Positions 28,662 to 38,009 are shown, counted from the first letter of the stretch. The stretch is DNA of 64,000 bases from Crocosphaera sp. UHCC 0190 (GCF_034932065.1 NZ_JAYGHP010000009.1:62001-126000), one strand, 5' to 3'. The notes: generated from the letters alone by a model not told the origin. Numbers and translations: made by a program.

Positions 28662-29222
28662 GTGCCAACTCACAAAATCCTTGTAATTGATGACAGTAAA
28701 GTGATCCGGATGCGGGTTAAAGATATGTTGCCCGAAGGCAATTTTAAAGTTCTTGAAGCCAAAGACGGAGTAGAAGGCTATAACCTCATCCGTAGCGAAA
28801 AACCCAGCCTAATCATGTTAGATTTTCTCCTACCCAAAATGAGTGGTTGGGATGTCTATCAAGAAGTCCAAAAAGAGTACGATCTCAAGAAAATTCCGCT
28901 AGTTTTGATGTCTGGACGGAAAGAAGAAGTCGTCGAGAAATTGAACGAACCTTTTGAGTATTTTTCCTTTATTGAAAAACCCTTTGAGAAAAAGCAGTTG
29001 CTTGAGGCTATTAAAGATGCCATGGCCAAAGCCAGAAAACATCCTCAACCTCAAGAGTCAGACTCAGCGATTAATCAAAACAATATTTCCGCGAAAGATA
29101 CCTTAAGCATGGCCCAGGAAATCATTACTTTGCGTCAGCAAGTAAATCAGATGCAGGGTGAAATCGATTTGCTGAAGAAACAGCTAAGACAAGTCTTAGG
29201 ATTTCTACAACAAAAGCACTAG
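28662..29222 (+). CDS. Receiver-domain protein with C-terminal coiled coil
   Basis: The 186-residue protein has an intact receiver: acidic pair DD in VIDDSKVIRMRV, phospho-acceptor aspartate in IMLDFLLPKMSGWDV, the threonine/serine position in LVLMSG and lysine in IEKPFEKKQL. A linker leads to a helical C-terminus (TLSMAQEIITLRQQVNQMQG) predicted to form a coiled coil. No DNA-binding output is present, so it acts by protein contact. The GTG start at 28662 is preceded by GAAGGGGAG. A bidirectional hairpin at 29239 ends it. Confidence 0.85.
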   Translation: MPTHKILVIDDSKVIRMRVKDMLPEGNFKVLEAKDGVEGYNLIRSEKPSLIMLDFLLPKMSGWDVYQEVQKEYDLKKIPLVLMSGRKEEVVEKLNEPFEYFSFIEKPFEKKQLLEAIKDAMAKARKHPQPQESDSAINQNNISAKDTLSMAQEIITLRQQVNQMQGEIDLLKKQLRQVLGFLQQKH

Positions 29223-29238
29223 GGTTTCTGTTAATTTC

Positions 29239-29275
29239 CCCTTGCTAGATTCACCAATCATCAGTTTAGCAAGGG
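29239..29275. terminator. Hairpin between convergent genes
   Basis: CCCTTGCTA (29239-29247) and TAGCAAGGG (29267-29275) form a perfect 9-pair stem. It overlaps the stop codon of the HAD gene on the minus strand and lies 17 bases after the receiver stop, so it can serve both. Confidence 0.65.
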
Positions 29276-29979
29276 ATAATTTTCGGGTTTTCTCCTTCCA
29301 TGTTTAAACTTTCAATCATTGCGGTTTGACGATCAATTGAGTATTTATTTTCTTGAATAATAGTAATTAATTCTTGAGGATGATTAATCAAAAAATCGGG
29401 TTGATGTTTGGACAAAACTTCAGGAGAATTAAATCCCCAAGTAACTGCGACAGCTTGAACATTGCTTTTTTTAGCTGAGTTAATATCTCTAGTTTCGTCC
29501 CCAATATACATGACCTCATCTGACCGTAATTTATGTTGTTTTAGTAGTTTGTTAAGGATTTTATGTTTACCAAATAAATTAATTCCTGCATAGATAAAAT
29601 CAAATAATTGCTCAAGACCATGATTTTTTAGAAAAATCGAGACATTATCTTCTGCATTTGAGGTTATAATTCCTAAGAGATATCCTTGAACTTTGAGTTG
29701 TTGAAGACAGGAAGGAATATCATTGATAGGTTGAAGATCTTGAATCTTATGATTGAGCTCAGATTTTACCCGTTGTAGAACAAAGGGAATTTTGAGGGGA
29801 GAAATTTCTGATTGTTTAATAAGATCTTTCATACTCAAATGCTTCAGTTTTTCCTGTTCTTGTCGATCAACTGGTTTATAACCGAATTCTGCTGATAAAC
29901 CGTTGGCAATCTCAACAAAAGTATCATAGGTATCAGCTAGAGTGCCATCAAAATCAAAAACAATTACTTTGAGTGCCAT
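29266..29979 (-). CDS. HAD-superfamily phosphatase, phosphoglycolate-phosphatase-like
   Basis: The 237-residue protein has the HAD motif I FDFDGTLADT at 8-17 with nucleophile and acid aspartates, and motif II in LGIITSNAEDN. Motif III is a lysine before the acidic motif IV EVMYIGDETRDINSAKKSNV. The helical cap between motifs I and II places it in the phosphoglycolate phosphatase/beta-phosphoglucomutase group. Phosphoglycolate removal would suit photorespiration, but the substrate cannot be read from sequence. Confidence 0.85.
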   Translation of the reverse strand: MALKVIVFDFDGTLADTYDTFVEIANGLSAEFGYKPVDRQEQEKLKHLSMKDLIKQSEISPLKIPFVLQRVKSELNHKIQDLQPINDIPSCLQQLKVQGYLLGIITSNAEDNVSIFLKNHGLEQLFDFIYAGINLFGKHKILNKLLKQHKLRSDEVMYIGDETRDINSAKKSNVQAVAVTWGFNSPEVLSKHQPDFLINHPQELITIIQENKYSIDRQTAMIESLNMEGENPKIIPC

Positions 29980-30098
29980 TTTTTTCCAGGTGAAGGGTGA
30001 GGAGTAAGAGTGAAAGAGAAGTCAGCGATCACATCTTTCCCCAGAGGAAAAGATTGTTTAATCTGGATCATCTAGAATATGTAGACTGACTAAATTCC

Positions 30099-31040
30099 CT
30101 ATACTTCTAGGTTAGCACGAGCATTCCGATGCCACATCTCAGGTTTAACTCTCCTTAATGCTGATGCGGTAAACTTTTGATGCCATTCCTCCTGAGAAAT
30201 ATCAACTAATTCTAACAATTCTGGCTTAAGATTTCCAGGATAGGGTTGAAAATCAGAGATATCTGTTTCTGTAGAAAAGCGTTGATTCCAGGGACAGACT
30301 TCCTGACAAATATCACATCCGGCCACCCATCCCTCTAGATGATTAACAATATCTTTAGGTAAGGTTTCATTGCGATTTTCAATGGTGTGATAAGCGATAC
30401 AACGGTTAGCATCCACCACAAAAGGACGGGTAATCGCATTGGTAGGACAAGCATCTAAACAACGGCTACAAGTCCCACAATGTTCTCTATGAGGGGTATC
30501 AGGAATGAGGTTCAAGTTAGTTAAAATTTCTCCTAAAAAGACCCAACTGCCATATTCCCTAGTGATCAGATTACCATTTTTAGCAATCCAACCAATTCCT
30601 GCACGTTGGGCCCAAACTTTATCTTGAATGGGGCCAGTATCCACATAATAACGAGTCTTGATATTATTGTCTTGAGCTTCTAACCATTGACTAAAAGATT
30701 TAAGTTTTTTTCCCATTACCTTATGGTAGTCTCTCCCCCATCCATAACGGGAGATTTTGCCGTATTTTTTGTCCTCAGAATGTTGATGAGGAGTATAATA
30801 ATTTAATGCCACAGAAATTACTGATTTAACTTCGGGCATACATTGACGAATATCAAAACGTTTTGGGTTATTCATCCAGGCCATATCAGCATGATAACCT
30901 AATGCTAACCAAGCTTGGAAATGAGACACAGCATCATCTGAATAGTCCCTATCAACATCAGCAATACCGACTTTATGAAACCCGATATCAAGGGCCTTTT
31001 GTTTGACTTTTGTGGTTAATTCTTGCATATAATGATTCAT
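30099..31040 (-). CDS. queG: Epoxyqueuosine reductase
   Basis: QueG performs the last step of queuosine synthesis in tRNA, reducing epoxyqueuosine with a cobalamin cofactor and two [4Fe-4S] clusters. The 313 residues include the N-terminal domain with AWMNNPKRFDIRQCMPEVKS, cobalamin-domain sequences RYYVDTGPIQDKVWAQRAG, and the ferredoxin-like motifs CGTCSRCLDACPTNAI and CDICQEVCPWNQ. The C-terminal HEAT-like extension of longer members is absent. Its need for cobalamin links it functionally to cobB in this window. Confidence 0.94.
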   Translation of the reverse strand: MNHYMQELTTKVKQKALDIGFHKVGIADVDRDYSDDAVSHFQAWLALGYHADMAWMNNPKRFDIRQCMPEVKSVISVALNYYTPHQHSEDKKYGKISRYGWGRDYHKVMGKKLKSFSQWLEAQDNNIKTRYYVDTGPIQDKVWAQRAGIGWIAKNGNLITREYGSWVFLGEILTNLNLIPDTPHREHCGTCSRCLDACPTNAITRPFVVDANRCIAYHTIENRNETLPKDIVNHLEGWVAGCDICQEVCPWNQRFSTETDISDFQPYPGNLKPELLELVDISQEEWHQKFTASALRRVKPEMWHRNARANLEV

Positions 31041-31045
31041 AGGTA

Positions 31046-31067
31046 GGGGTCAACGGCCGTTGACCCC
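31046..31067. repeat. Perfect 22-base palindrome, GGGGTCAA family
   Basis: GGGGTCAACGG and its exact complement CCGTTGACCCC lie between queG and the glycosyltransferase gene. Related elements stand at 45443-45468 and 49207-49228. Confidence 0.75.
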
Positions 31068-31072
31068 CAGGG

Positions 31073-32230
31073 TTAATTATGAATGAAACGATGTCTGACC
31101 ATTTTTCCATGACTGGTTAACTTAAATTCAACCCCACGCCAAATTACGGTACGCTGAGTAAAAGCTAAACCCCAAAAAATCAATCCCACTGCATCTCGAA
31201 AGGGTAATAAATATAAACTGTTGATCGTTTCTTGATCCTTCATATCTTGGGCCGTTATTGCAGCAGTAATTAATCTAATCATAATGGTAGCAATTAACAC
31301 CCCTAACCCAATCATATCCCCTCTCAGTAAAGCAAAAATTAGCGCAAAGGGAATGGCCCGAATTAAAATGGTCGCAATAAAGGCCCCAGGTCTTGCTAAA
31401 TAGGTATTTTGATCCCAATATACCTGATGACTCCACCAATTACGCCAACTAGCTAAGTCTACCACCGCATCAATCATGTAGGGTAATAAGACCATTTTTT
31501 GACCAGAAGTCCAAACCCGTCTGCCAATTTCGTAATCTTCTACTAAATAATCAGCTAAACTATCTAAACCCCCTAATTTATCTAAGGTTGACCGTCGAAT
31601 GGCAATAGATGGCCCCAAACAAGAATTAGAGGCCCCTGTTACCTCAGCAAACATCACACTAGGCATAAAATCAGCATTCATGGTCAAAAGTTCCAGTTTC
31701 TCGTACCAACTGTCTGCTTTAGTCACTTTAAACGGGGTACAGACACAACCCACATCAGGGTTAGCCAAAGGATTAACGATAGTTGCGATATAATCGGGCT
31801 GTAAAGAGGTGTCACTGTCGCTGATGATAATTATATCGTGACGCGCTGCTTCCATGCCTCCTAGGAGGTTATTAACCTTACCATTGGCCCCTACTTCAAC
31901 GGTACTGATAACCACAGAAATGCGGTCAGTGCCAAATTCTGCTTGAATTTCTTTTAAGATAGGGTAGGCAGGATCTTGGGGATCTTGGACAGAATAAATG
32001 ACTTGATAATCAGGATAGTCTTGGGTAGCAATAGTTCTTAGGTTGCGTTTAAGGTTTTTTTCCAAACCCCTGACAGGTTTTAGAACTGAAACGGGAGGGG
32101 TAAAATTGAGGGTTTTAGGGGAACGTTTGAAGAAGCGTTTGACTGTCCCTACGGTTAAGATAGAGAAGACAGAACCCCCTAAAATGGGAACTAAACAGAG
32201 AAATTGTAAGCTATTGATCAGATTTAACAC
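31073..32230 (-). CDS. Family 21 glycosyltransferase, ceramide glucosyltransferase/HpnI-like
   Basis: The 385-residue membrane glycosyltransferase has an N-terminal helix and a GT-A domain starting PPVSVLKPVRGLEKNLKRNL. It carries the DxD-type motif ISDSDTSL and the acidic LVEDYEIGRRVW box, with C-terminal hydrophobic helices. Family 21 includes ceramide glucosyltransferases and the hopanoid enzyme HpnI. Many cyanobacteria make hopanoids, so HpnI activity is possible, but no other hopanoid gene is in the window. Confidence 0.8.
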   Translation of the reverse strand: MLNLINSLQFLCLVPILGGSVFSILTVGTVKRFFKRSPKTLNFTPPVSVLKPVRGLEKNLKRNLRTIATQDYPDYQVIYSVQDPQDPAYPILKEIQAEFGTDRISVVISTVEVGANGKVNNLLGGMEAARHDIIIISDSDTSLQPDYIATIVNPLANPDVGCVCTPFKVTKADSWYEKLELLTMNADFMPSVMFAEVTGASNSCLGPSIAIRRSTLDKLGGLDSLADYLVEDYEIGRRVWTSGQKMVLLPYMIDAVVDLASWRNWWSHQVYWDQNTYLARPGAFIATILIRAIPFALIFALLRGDMIGLGVLIATIMIRLITAAITAQDMKDQETINSLYLLPFRDAVGLIFWGLAFTQRTVIWRGVEFKLTSHGKMVRHRFIHN

Positions 32231-32356
32231 AAATTTTTCCTTTCCTCACACAGTTAAATTGAGACAGTTGACCCCAATTTAGAGAAATTATAGCTAAAAA
32301 TTCAGTTTGAGCTAATCATGGGAAAAAAAATCATTAAAATTACGATAAGACAAAAA

Positions 32357-33016
32357 CTATAAATCATAAAGAGATTTAAACCAATTAACGAATATTTGTG
32401 CTTTGGGGTTCGTTGGAACTAAAAATTTTTGTTTGATGGCATCATGTAGTTGTCTTCCTGGTGTTTTTTGCCATGCTAACCAGGTATAAATATAAGCTTT
32501 ATCGGTATAACTGTCTTTAAAAGGTGCATTTTTTATTTTTGCTTCTTGGACAACTTCTTTACTATAGTCCCAAAGATGATTATTCGTATCAGGAATTAAA
32601 TACTCTAAAAAAGTTTCTAACATTCCTCTTATTTTATTATCTGGCATCATCCAAACACCAAATTTTAGATCTTTGCTATTATGTGTAAATGAATGAACTA
32701 ACCCAGTGTCTGGTAATTCTTGAGGAAGATCAAAAATAGTAGGTAAACAGACATGACGAATACTTTGCCATCTGTCTAAAGGATGATCATCTGCATCAAT
32801 AATAATTCCTAATGAAATTAATCCTCTATCTTCTAATTCTGTATAAATGACATTTTTATCAAGTAAATTCTCAATACCATCATAAGACTTAATTTTAACA
32901 ATTGCTGTTTCCTTTGTTTCTCCCCAAGGAATACCAGATGCTTCAATTAATTCTGGTATAACTCTTTGATCTTCAGTCCCTTCGACTAACAGCTTTTTTA
33001 ACGGTTTAGTTGCCAT
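32357..33016 (-). CDS. Stand-alone TOPRIM nuclease-like protein (DUF3226 type)
   Basis: The 219-residue protein has a TOPRIM core: glutamate E12 and D16 in LLVEGTEDQRVIPELI, then D74 and D76 in LGIIIDADDHPLD. These are the acidic residues that bind metal in OLD nucleases, primases and topoisomerases. The C-terminal half (AYIYTWLAWQKTPGRQLHDA) matches DUF3226 as I recall it. It starts two bases after the stop of an OLD-type ATPase gene, so the pair forms one functional unit. A nuclease or toxin role in phage defence is inferred from this context. Confidence 0.8.
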   Translation of the reverse strand: MATKPLKKLLVEGTEDQRVIPELIEASGIPWGETKETAIVKIKSYDGIENLLDKNVIYTELEDRGLISLGIIIDADDHPLDRWQSIRHVCLPTIFDLPQELPDTGLVHSFTHNSKDLKFGVWMMPDNKIRGMLETFLEYLIPDTNNHLWDYSKEVVQEAKIKNAPFKDSYTDKAYIYTWLAWQKTPGRQLHDAIKQKFLVPTNPKAQIFVNWFKSLYDL

Positions 33017-33018
33017 TT

Positions 33019-34152
33019 TTAACGTACCTCAATTCCTCTTTCAGCAGCAATGACAATTTGTTTAGGACTAAAAGCAACAGCTTTTTTTCTATCGGGTTCT
33101 ATTCGTTGAATGGTAATTTCATTATCTTCAATTTTTTCTTTTTTAATTAAACTTGCAAGACTCGTCCAACAATCACTATTATGGGTTGTGGCAAAAACTT
33201 GTATATTGAGTTTTCTCGCAGTTAATAGAATTACTTTCCACATATCAAATAAGGTTGTAAAGTGTAATCCTGTATCAATTTCATCCACTAATAAAACCCC
33301 ATTTTCTAGATTAACCATTGCTAAAATAATTGATAAGATTCGCCAAATGCCATCCCCTAAACTGCCGATAGGTACTGGTTGTTTTTGATCCGAAAACTTG
33401 ATGACAAAACCTCCTCTTTCTTTATAGTTTCTAGAAGTATAACTATATTTTTCTTGGCCAACTGAAGCAATTCTTTCAATTTTTGCTTCAATAATTTGAA
33501 GTGCTTCTATAATTAATTGTTCATTAGGTGTTAAGACGATATTATCAAATAATTGAGTTAAATCTGTAATATCTAAAGAAAATGGAGTGATTAATCGTGT
33601 ATTAATTACTATGTCAGAAAATAAATTTCTAGACATTCGCCGAACATCATCTTGAGAAAGAGTATTATTCAATGATAAAGGGACTTCTATTGGACTACGA
33701 CCAAAGTTTCCATGATTCCATTTAATAATGAGATTAAAATTTCCTGATTTTTCACTTTGATTATCATCATCATTATTATTTAAGTTAAGACTTTGCTGTA
33801 TGGGATCTGATCTTATGTCTATGATAAGTTGATTTTGCGAATTATCATCTATTCCTTTTAAAGAAAATTTAGTTTCTTGTACAATTTCATGTCCATAGAA
33901 AAGATGACGCATAGCATATTCAGATTCAGAGGTTCCTTTTTTATCATTTTTTTCTCTCCAATACTCTCCTCTATATTTCATTAATTCTAAGATTACATTC
34001 AAATTCCCATGAGATAAAAATATTAAAATGGCTTCTAAAATAGAAGTTTTACCATTATTATTCTCTCCCACAAGTAAATTAATTCTGCCAAGATCTTCTA
34101 AATCAAATTCTTGGAAACCTCTAAAATTTTCAATATGTAGTGAACTTAACAT
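33019..34152 (-). CDS. OLD/RecF-type ABC ATPase
   Basis: The 377-residue ATPase begins MLSSLHIENFRGFQEFDLED. Walker A is GENNNGKTS at 29-37, the ABC signature-like PIGSLGDGIWRIL is near 265, and Walker B VLLVDEIDTGLH is near 287. The H-loop QVFATTHNSDCW is near 325. It lacks the C-terminal TOPRIM domain of one-piece OLD proteins; that domain is supplied by the next gene. ATPase plus separate TOPRIM is the layout of PARIS (AriA/AriB). Base composition is more AT-rich than in neighbouring housekeeping genes, fitting mobile defence genes. Confidence 0.85.
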   Translation of the reverse strand: MLSSLHIENFRGFQEFDLEDLGRINLLVGENNNGKTSILEAILIFLSHGNLNVILELMKYRGEYWREKNDKKGTSESEYAMRHLFYGHEIVQETKFSLKGIDDNSQNQLIIDIRSDPIQQSLNLNNNDDDNQSEKSGNFNLIIKWNHGNFGRSPIEVPLSLNNTLSQDDVRRMSRNLFSDIVINTRLITPFSLDITDLTQLFDNIVLTPNEQLIIEALQIIEAKIERIASVGQEKYSYTSRNYKERGGFVIKFSDQKQPVPIGSLGDGIWRILSIILAMVNLENGVLLVDEIDTGLHFTTLFDMWKVILLTARKLNIQVFATTHNSDCWTSLASLIKKEKIEDNEITIQRIEPDRKKAVAFSPKQIVIAAERGIEVR

Positions 34153-34217
34153 ATTTCGGCAACTCCTAACGAATGATTAGGACATTTAATTAAATGGTAA
34201 CACATTCTTGACCATAA

Positions 34218-34823
34218 CTATCTAAATTGTTCCATACTACTCGATAAAATGCCTAAAATTTTATTCAAATCAGACAAATAATATTCCGTTAAATCAATAA
34301 AAATATCTGTATTGTGCAACCTCAAAAAACGCCAATTTGTACCAGAAGTCACAACACCTAAAATCATCGAAATCTGATTATTTTCTTGTTGATTAAAAAT
34401 TTGAGCCGCAACCATTTCAGCAATACATTGACCTAACCCTGCATTCAAATCTTCTTTTTTCGCTTATACTAAGGTAATAATAGGTGCAGCAATAAACAAT
34501 TTTTCAGGAGAATGACTAATTAAAAAGTCACAAATTCCGTTTAAGTTTTGGGTTTCATCAACAGTAAAATTAACCCCAGAAAATAGATTTATTTCATCTT
34601 TAAATATTCGTTTAAGTTCCACTAAAATCGGAGCAATAATCATCTCTGATCTTGCTTTTTTGCTATTGCCAGTAATAGCAATCGGTAAATTATCTTGTAA
34701 AATTTATTTTAATAATTCACTACTTTCTATCGGTTTAATATCAGCAAAAATCCCAAATTCTTCAATTGTTCTTAGATTAAACTGTTGTTTAACCTTCTCC
34801 AAATTAAAATTACTGTAAGACAT
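34218..34823 (-). pseudogene. Inactivated PD-(D/E)XK-like gene with two nonsense codons
   Basis: Reading from ATG at 34821-34823 gives 201 sense or stop codons with no frameshift. MSYSNFNLEKVKQQFNLRTI leads to SELLK, then TAA (34704-34706) and ILQDNLPIAITGNSKKARSE. The core GICDFLIS...APIITLV is followed by TAA (34464-34466) and [20 protein letters not shown]. The second stop sits where a glutamate would complete D...E-x-K of a PD-(D/E)XK fold; the first fits a glutamine CAA codon. An internal TTG at 34448 could still start a 76-residue fragment. It lies between the S4 gene and the ATPase. Confidence 0.75.
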
Positions 34824-34834
34824 AATAATTAACC

Positions 34835-35050
34835 CTATGCTAAATTAACCTCGTAACTTTTCTCGTTAAAAGTTACCACATCTCCTGTGACTAATTTTCG
34901 TCCTCGTCTTGTTTCAATGCTACCATTAACCATTACTTCTCCTCCTTGAATTCTTATTTTTGCTTCTCCTCCACTTTGTACCAAGTTTTGCCATTTCATA
35001 AATTGACCTAATTTAATGATAGGTTCTGATTTTTCTGCGTTTATATCCAT
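34835..35050 (-). CDS. S4-domain RNA-binding protein, YbcJ-like
   Basis: The 71-residue protein is essentially one S4 domain: IIKLGQFMKWQNLVQSGGEA, IRIQGGEVMVNGSIETRRGR and KLVTGDVVTFNEKSYEV. S4 domains bind structured RNA, and stand-alone small forms such as YbcJ are thought to act on ribosomal RNA. A decayed gene starts 11 bases after its stop, suggesting one former transcription unit. Confidence 0.85.
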   Translation of the reverse strand: MDINAEKSEPIIKLGQFMKWQNLVQSGGEAKIRIQGGEVMVNGSIETRRGRKLVTGDVVTFNEKSYEVNLA

Positions 35051-35167
35051 AATAATCCCTCATTATTCTAGAAATAGAGACGTTATGTATAAGGTCTTTA
35101 TTTCTACAGTTTAAACCATTTATCAATTGTTGAAAGACATTAGCCCACCAGATACAATATATAAAAT

Positions 35168-35195
35168 GAAGACAGACATCATTATGTCTGCCTTC
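35168..35195 (-). terminator. Hairpin downstream of the PEP-CTERM gene
   Basis: CAGACAT and ATGTCTG arms within a longer imperfect stem lie 60 bases past the stop of the minus-strand gene and are followed on that strand by an AT-rich stretch. Confidence 0.45.
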
Positions 35196-35254
35196 CACTT
35201 AAGAATGTATTTCTAGCTTAAAGAAATGATGTTATCCGACAAGATAATTTTTCT

Positions 35255-36055
35255 TTAGGCTTTTTTGTTTCTCTTGTAGTTTGCTTTCTTGAGAGCAGAT
35301 GAGCCTACACCAAAAGCACCAATCGTCAACAGACCTAGCACAGTAGCAGGTTCAGGAACACCGGTGACAGAACCTTCCTCTACAGTTGCATAGCGAATTT
35401 CACCACCAGCGACCAGAAACTCTCCTTGTCCATCACCCCAGAACTGGACTGTACTGAATGTACCACTATCATCGATAGCACCAACAAATACACCTGCCCC
35501 GCCATTAGTTAGGAACTGGTCGCCAAAAACTAAGGATTCTCCCACAAGAATAGGCGTGCCGCCATCAAAGGAAATATAGAGATTTGAAGGCTGACAGCAA
35601 GTTGCCCAGTCTCCCACCTCCAGTCCGAACCCATTAACTGGAGAGTCAAAGGTAAACTCAATCGCACTGCCAAGACGAGAGGCTTCGACATCTGTGCTAG
35701 AGGGGTTGATATTGATAGTCTCGCCACTGGTTGTCGTTAGTGGACTACTATTAAATAAAGTATACACAGAAGGAAACATGGCAGCATTGTTTACTTTTCT
35801 GAACGAATAAGCACCACGATCAATCATAGTCTGGCCTTGAGGCAAATTTGTCCAGGTATCAATAGTTAAATCACCATTAACACTATTGACGATTGAGTCA
35901 AAGTCAGTTGCTCCAGTAAACATATTGTCGAAGAAAACAACGGGGGCAGCTTGGGTCGAAAGACTACTGACAGCAAGAGACCCAACCGTGACCACACTTA
36001 CGGAGAGGGCTGTCTGAGCTATGCTAAAGAAATTTGCATTCTTGATTAGCTTCAT
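35255..36055 (-). CDS. PEP-CTERM exported protein, function unknown
   Basis: The 266-residue protein has an N-terminal signal peptide ending near SLSTQAAP (about residue 36). The C-terminal sorting signal is VPEPATVLGLLTIGAFGVGS followed by a lysine-rich tail (KKANYKRNKKA). PEP-CTERM proteins are handled by exosortase and go to the outer surface or sheath. The body is beta-rich (SAIEFTFDSPVNGFGLEVGD) with one CC pair and no known enzyme motif. No exosortase is in this window. Confidence 0.85.
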   Translation of the reverse strand: MKLIKNANFFSIAQTALSVSVVTVGSLAVSSLSTQAAPVVFFDNMFTGATDFDSIVNSVNGDLTIDTWTNLPQGQTMIDRGAYSFRKVNNAAMFPSVYTLFNSSPLTTTSGETININPSSTDVEASRLGSAIEFTFDSPVNGFGLEVGDWATCCQPSNLYISFDGGTPILVGESLVFGDQFLTNGGAGVFVGAIDDSGTFSTVQFWGDGQGEFLVAGGEIRYATVEEGSVTGVPEPATVLGLLTIGAFGVGSSALKKANYKRNKKA

Positions 36056-36566
36056 TTTGCATTCCTAGATTTAGTAAATGGATTAAAAATTAATCCGGTT
36101 AACAACGAAAAATTTAGCATTCATGACTAAAATCATCAACTTTAATCAAAAAAAAAAAAATTAGACAAAAATGTAAAATCAATAAAAAATATTAGTCATT
36201 GTGCATTTATGAAAGCTAAAACTGTACAATAATATCCATTTTCCTGCCATTCATTAATATTTCTTATCTAATCAAAATATGGTCTGATCTGATATGTTCA
36301 GATTTTAAATTAGTTTAATAAAAACTTATTTTAATTAAGATTTAAAAATTACACTTGTTTGATTTTTGAACTTCTAAATTCAACAAGATATGTAGACGAT
36401 TACTAATATACTTGACAGTAATCGCCTAAAACCCTATCGGATGTCTATAGTTAGAGTGCGTTAAGTCTTAACCATTTATAGAAAATTATTCAATGTTTTT
36501 ACTCAGACTTTGCACTTTTGTCTCATCTACTTTGGATGCCATTTTGATCTAGTTTAACCTAAAAAT
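36056..36566. other. AT-rich intergenic region
   Basis: This 511-base gap includes an uninterrupted A13 run near 36149. I see no ORF, RNA or repeat. TTGACA at 36412-36417 followed after 17 bases by TATCGG is promoter-like on the plus strand, but no plus-strand gene follows until 38143. Confidence 0.45.
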
Positions 36567-38009
36567 TTAAACAGAATTAGCCCAATCTTTTGCCCAATTT
36601 AAGGTTTCATGAACCTGTTTTAAGGTCAAAGATTCACAATATAATCTTAAAACTGGTTCCGTCCCACTAAAGCGAATTAGTAACCAACTACCATCAATTA
36701 ACCGAAACTTATAACCATCTGTTTTATCACAATCTGTGACTGCTTGACCAGCAATTTTTGTTAAGGGTTTCGTCTCCAGACTTTCGACTAATTTACCGCG
36801 AACTTCCATACTTGCCAAGGGTAAATCAATCCGATCATAGGCATTATAAAAGTCAGTTTTCTCCTGTAATTTAGCATAATAGTCACCCAAATCTTCCCCA
36901 CTCTCTACCACTGCTTCCAACACATACAAAGCAGATAATAAAGCATCTCTTTCAGGAATATGGGTTCCGTAACCAACTCCCCCAGACTCTTCTCCTCCGA
37001 TTAATACATCAGAAACTAACATCCGATCAGCAATATATTTATAACCGATCGCAGTCTCATAAACCGATAAGTTATAAAGTTTAGCTAAACGGGGAAATAA
37101 ATCCGAACCACTCACCGTTTTAACAATTTCTCCTGTGAACCCTTTCCGCTTAGCTAAATGGTCAATTAAAATCGGAATTAAAATCTGGGAACTCATGAAA
37201 TTTCCTTGACCATCAACCGCAGCAATGCGATCGCTATCTCCATCAAATACTAACCCGACTTTTAAACTATTATCTCCTTGACTAACCGCCGTTTTTATGG
37301 TAGTAATTAATTTAGAAAGGTAACGGGGTAAAGGTTCCGGTGCGCCCCCTTCAAATAACGGGTCACGGTCACTATTAATCTCCTCAATAGGACAGCCTAA
37401 TAAACGTTCTAACCCTGTAGCAGCAGCCCCGTGCATCACATCAGCAAAAACCCGCAATTTCCCCGCTTTAATTGCCTCTTGAATGGCATTAATATCAACT
37501 TTTTGACGTAACCCCTGACAATAGCTTTCCCAAGGGTCAAAATAGGTTAAAGTGCCAGCCGGCCCCGAAAATTGAGGAGGGTTAGGTAACAATGCTTCAA
37601 TTTGTTGAGTAATTTCAGGGGAAACTGACCCCCCAAAAGCCCCTTTAACCTTTAATCCTAAATACTTGGCCGGGTTATGACTAGCGGTTAACACAATGGC
37701 CCCTAAAGCATTTTGCATCTTAGCGGCCCAACTAAAGGCAGGAGTCGGGGCATAGGAATTAGATAAAATCACATCAAAACCGGCTTCCTGCATGGACTCA
37801 GCCGCCAATTGAGCAAACTCCTCAGCCAAGAAACGGCGATCATATCCTACAATAACTTTGTGATTGCCCGATGACGTACCATAATTCTCTGCTAAGACTT
37901 TAGCGGCTAAGGGAGCAAGCATGGCGACTCTTTCAAAGGTAAAATCAGCCGCAATCACACCACGCCAGCCATCAGTACCAAATTTAATCGGATTTTGAGT
38001 AAATGTCAT
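36567..38009 (-). CDS. Phosphoglucomutase/phosphomannomutase family protein
   Basis: The 480-residue alpha-D-phosphohexomutase begins with IKFGTDGWRGVIAADFTFER. It has the phosphoserine loop TASHNPAKYLGLK, the metal loop DGDSDR, the sugar-binding loop GGEESGG and the phosphate-binding RFSGTEPVLR near the C-terminus. All catalytic loops are intact. It interconverts hexose 1- and 6-phosphates, but glucose, mannose or glucosamine preference is not readable. A second, more divergent mutase is at 51110. Confidence 0.92.
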   Translation of the reverse strand: MTFTQNPIKFGTDGWRGVIAADFTFERVAMLAPLAAKVLAENYGTSSGNHKVIVGYDRRFLAEEFAQLAAESMQEAGFDVILSNSYAPTPAFSWAAKMQNALGAIVLTASHNPAKYLGLKVKGAFGGSVSPEITQQIEALLPNPPQFSGPAGTLTYFDPWESYCQGLRQKVDINAIQEAIKAGKLRVFADVMHGAAATGLERLLGCPIEEINSDRDPLFEGGAPEPLPRYLSKLITTIKTAVSQGDNSLKVGLVFDGDSDRIAAVDGQGNFMSSQILIPILIDHLAKRKGFTGEIVKTVSGSDLFPRLAKLYNLSVYETAIGYKYIADRMLVSDVLIGGEESGGVGYGTHIPERDALLSALYVLEAVVESGEDLGDYYAKLQEKTDFYNAYDRIDLPLASMEVRGKLVESLETKPLTKIAGQAVTDCDKTDGYKFRLIDGSWLLIRFSGTEPVLRLYCESLTLKQVHETLNWAKDWANSV

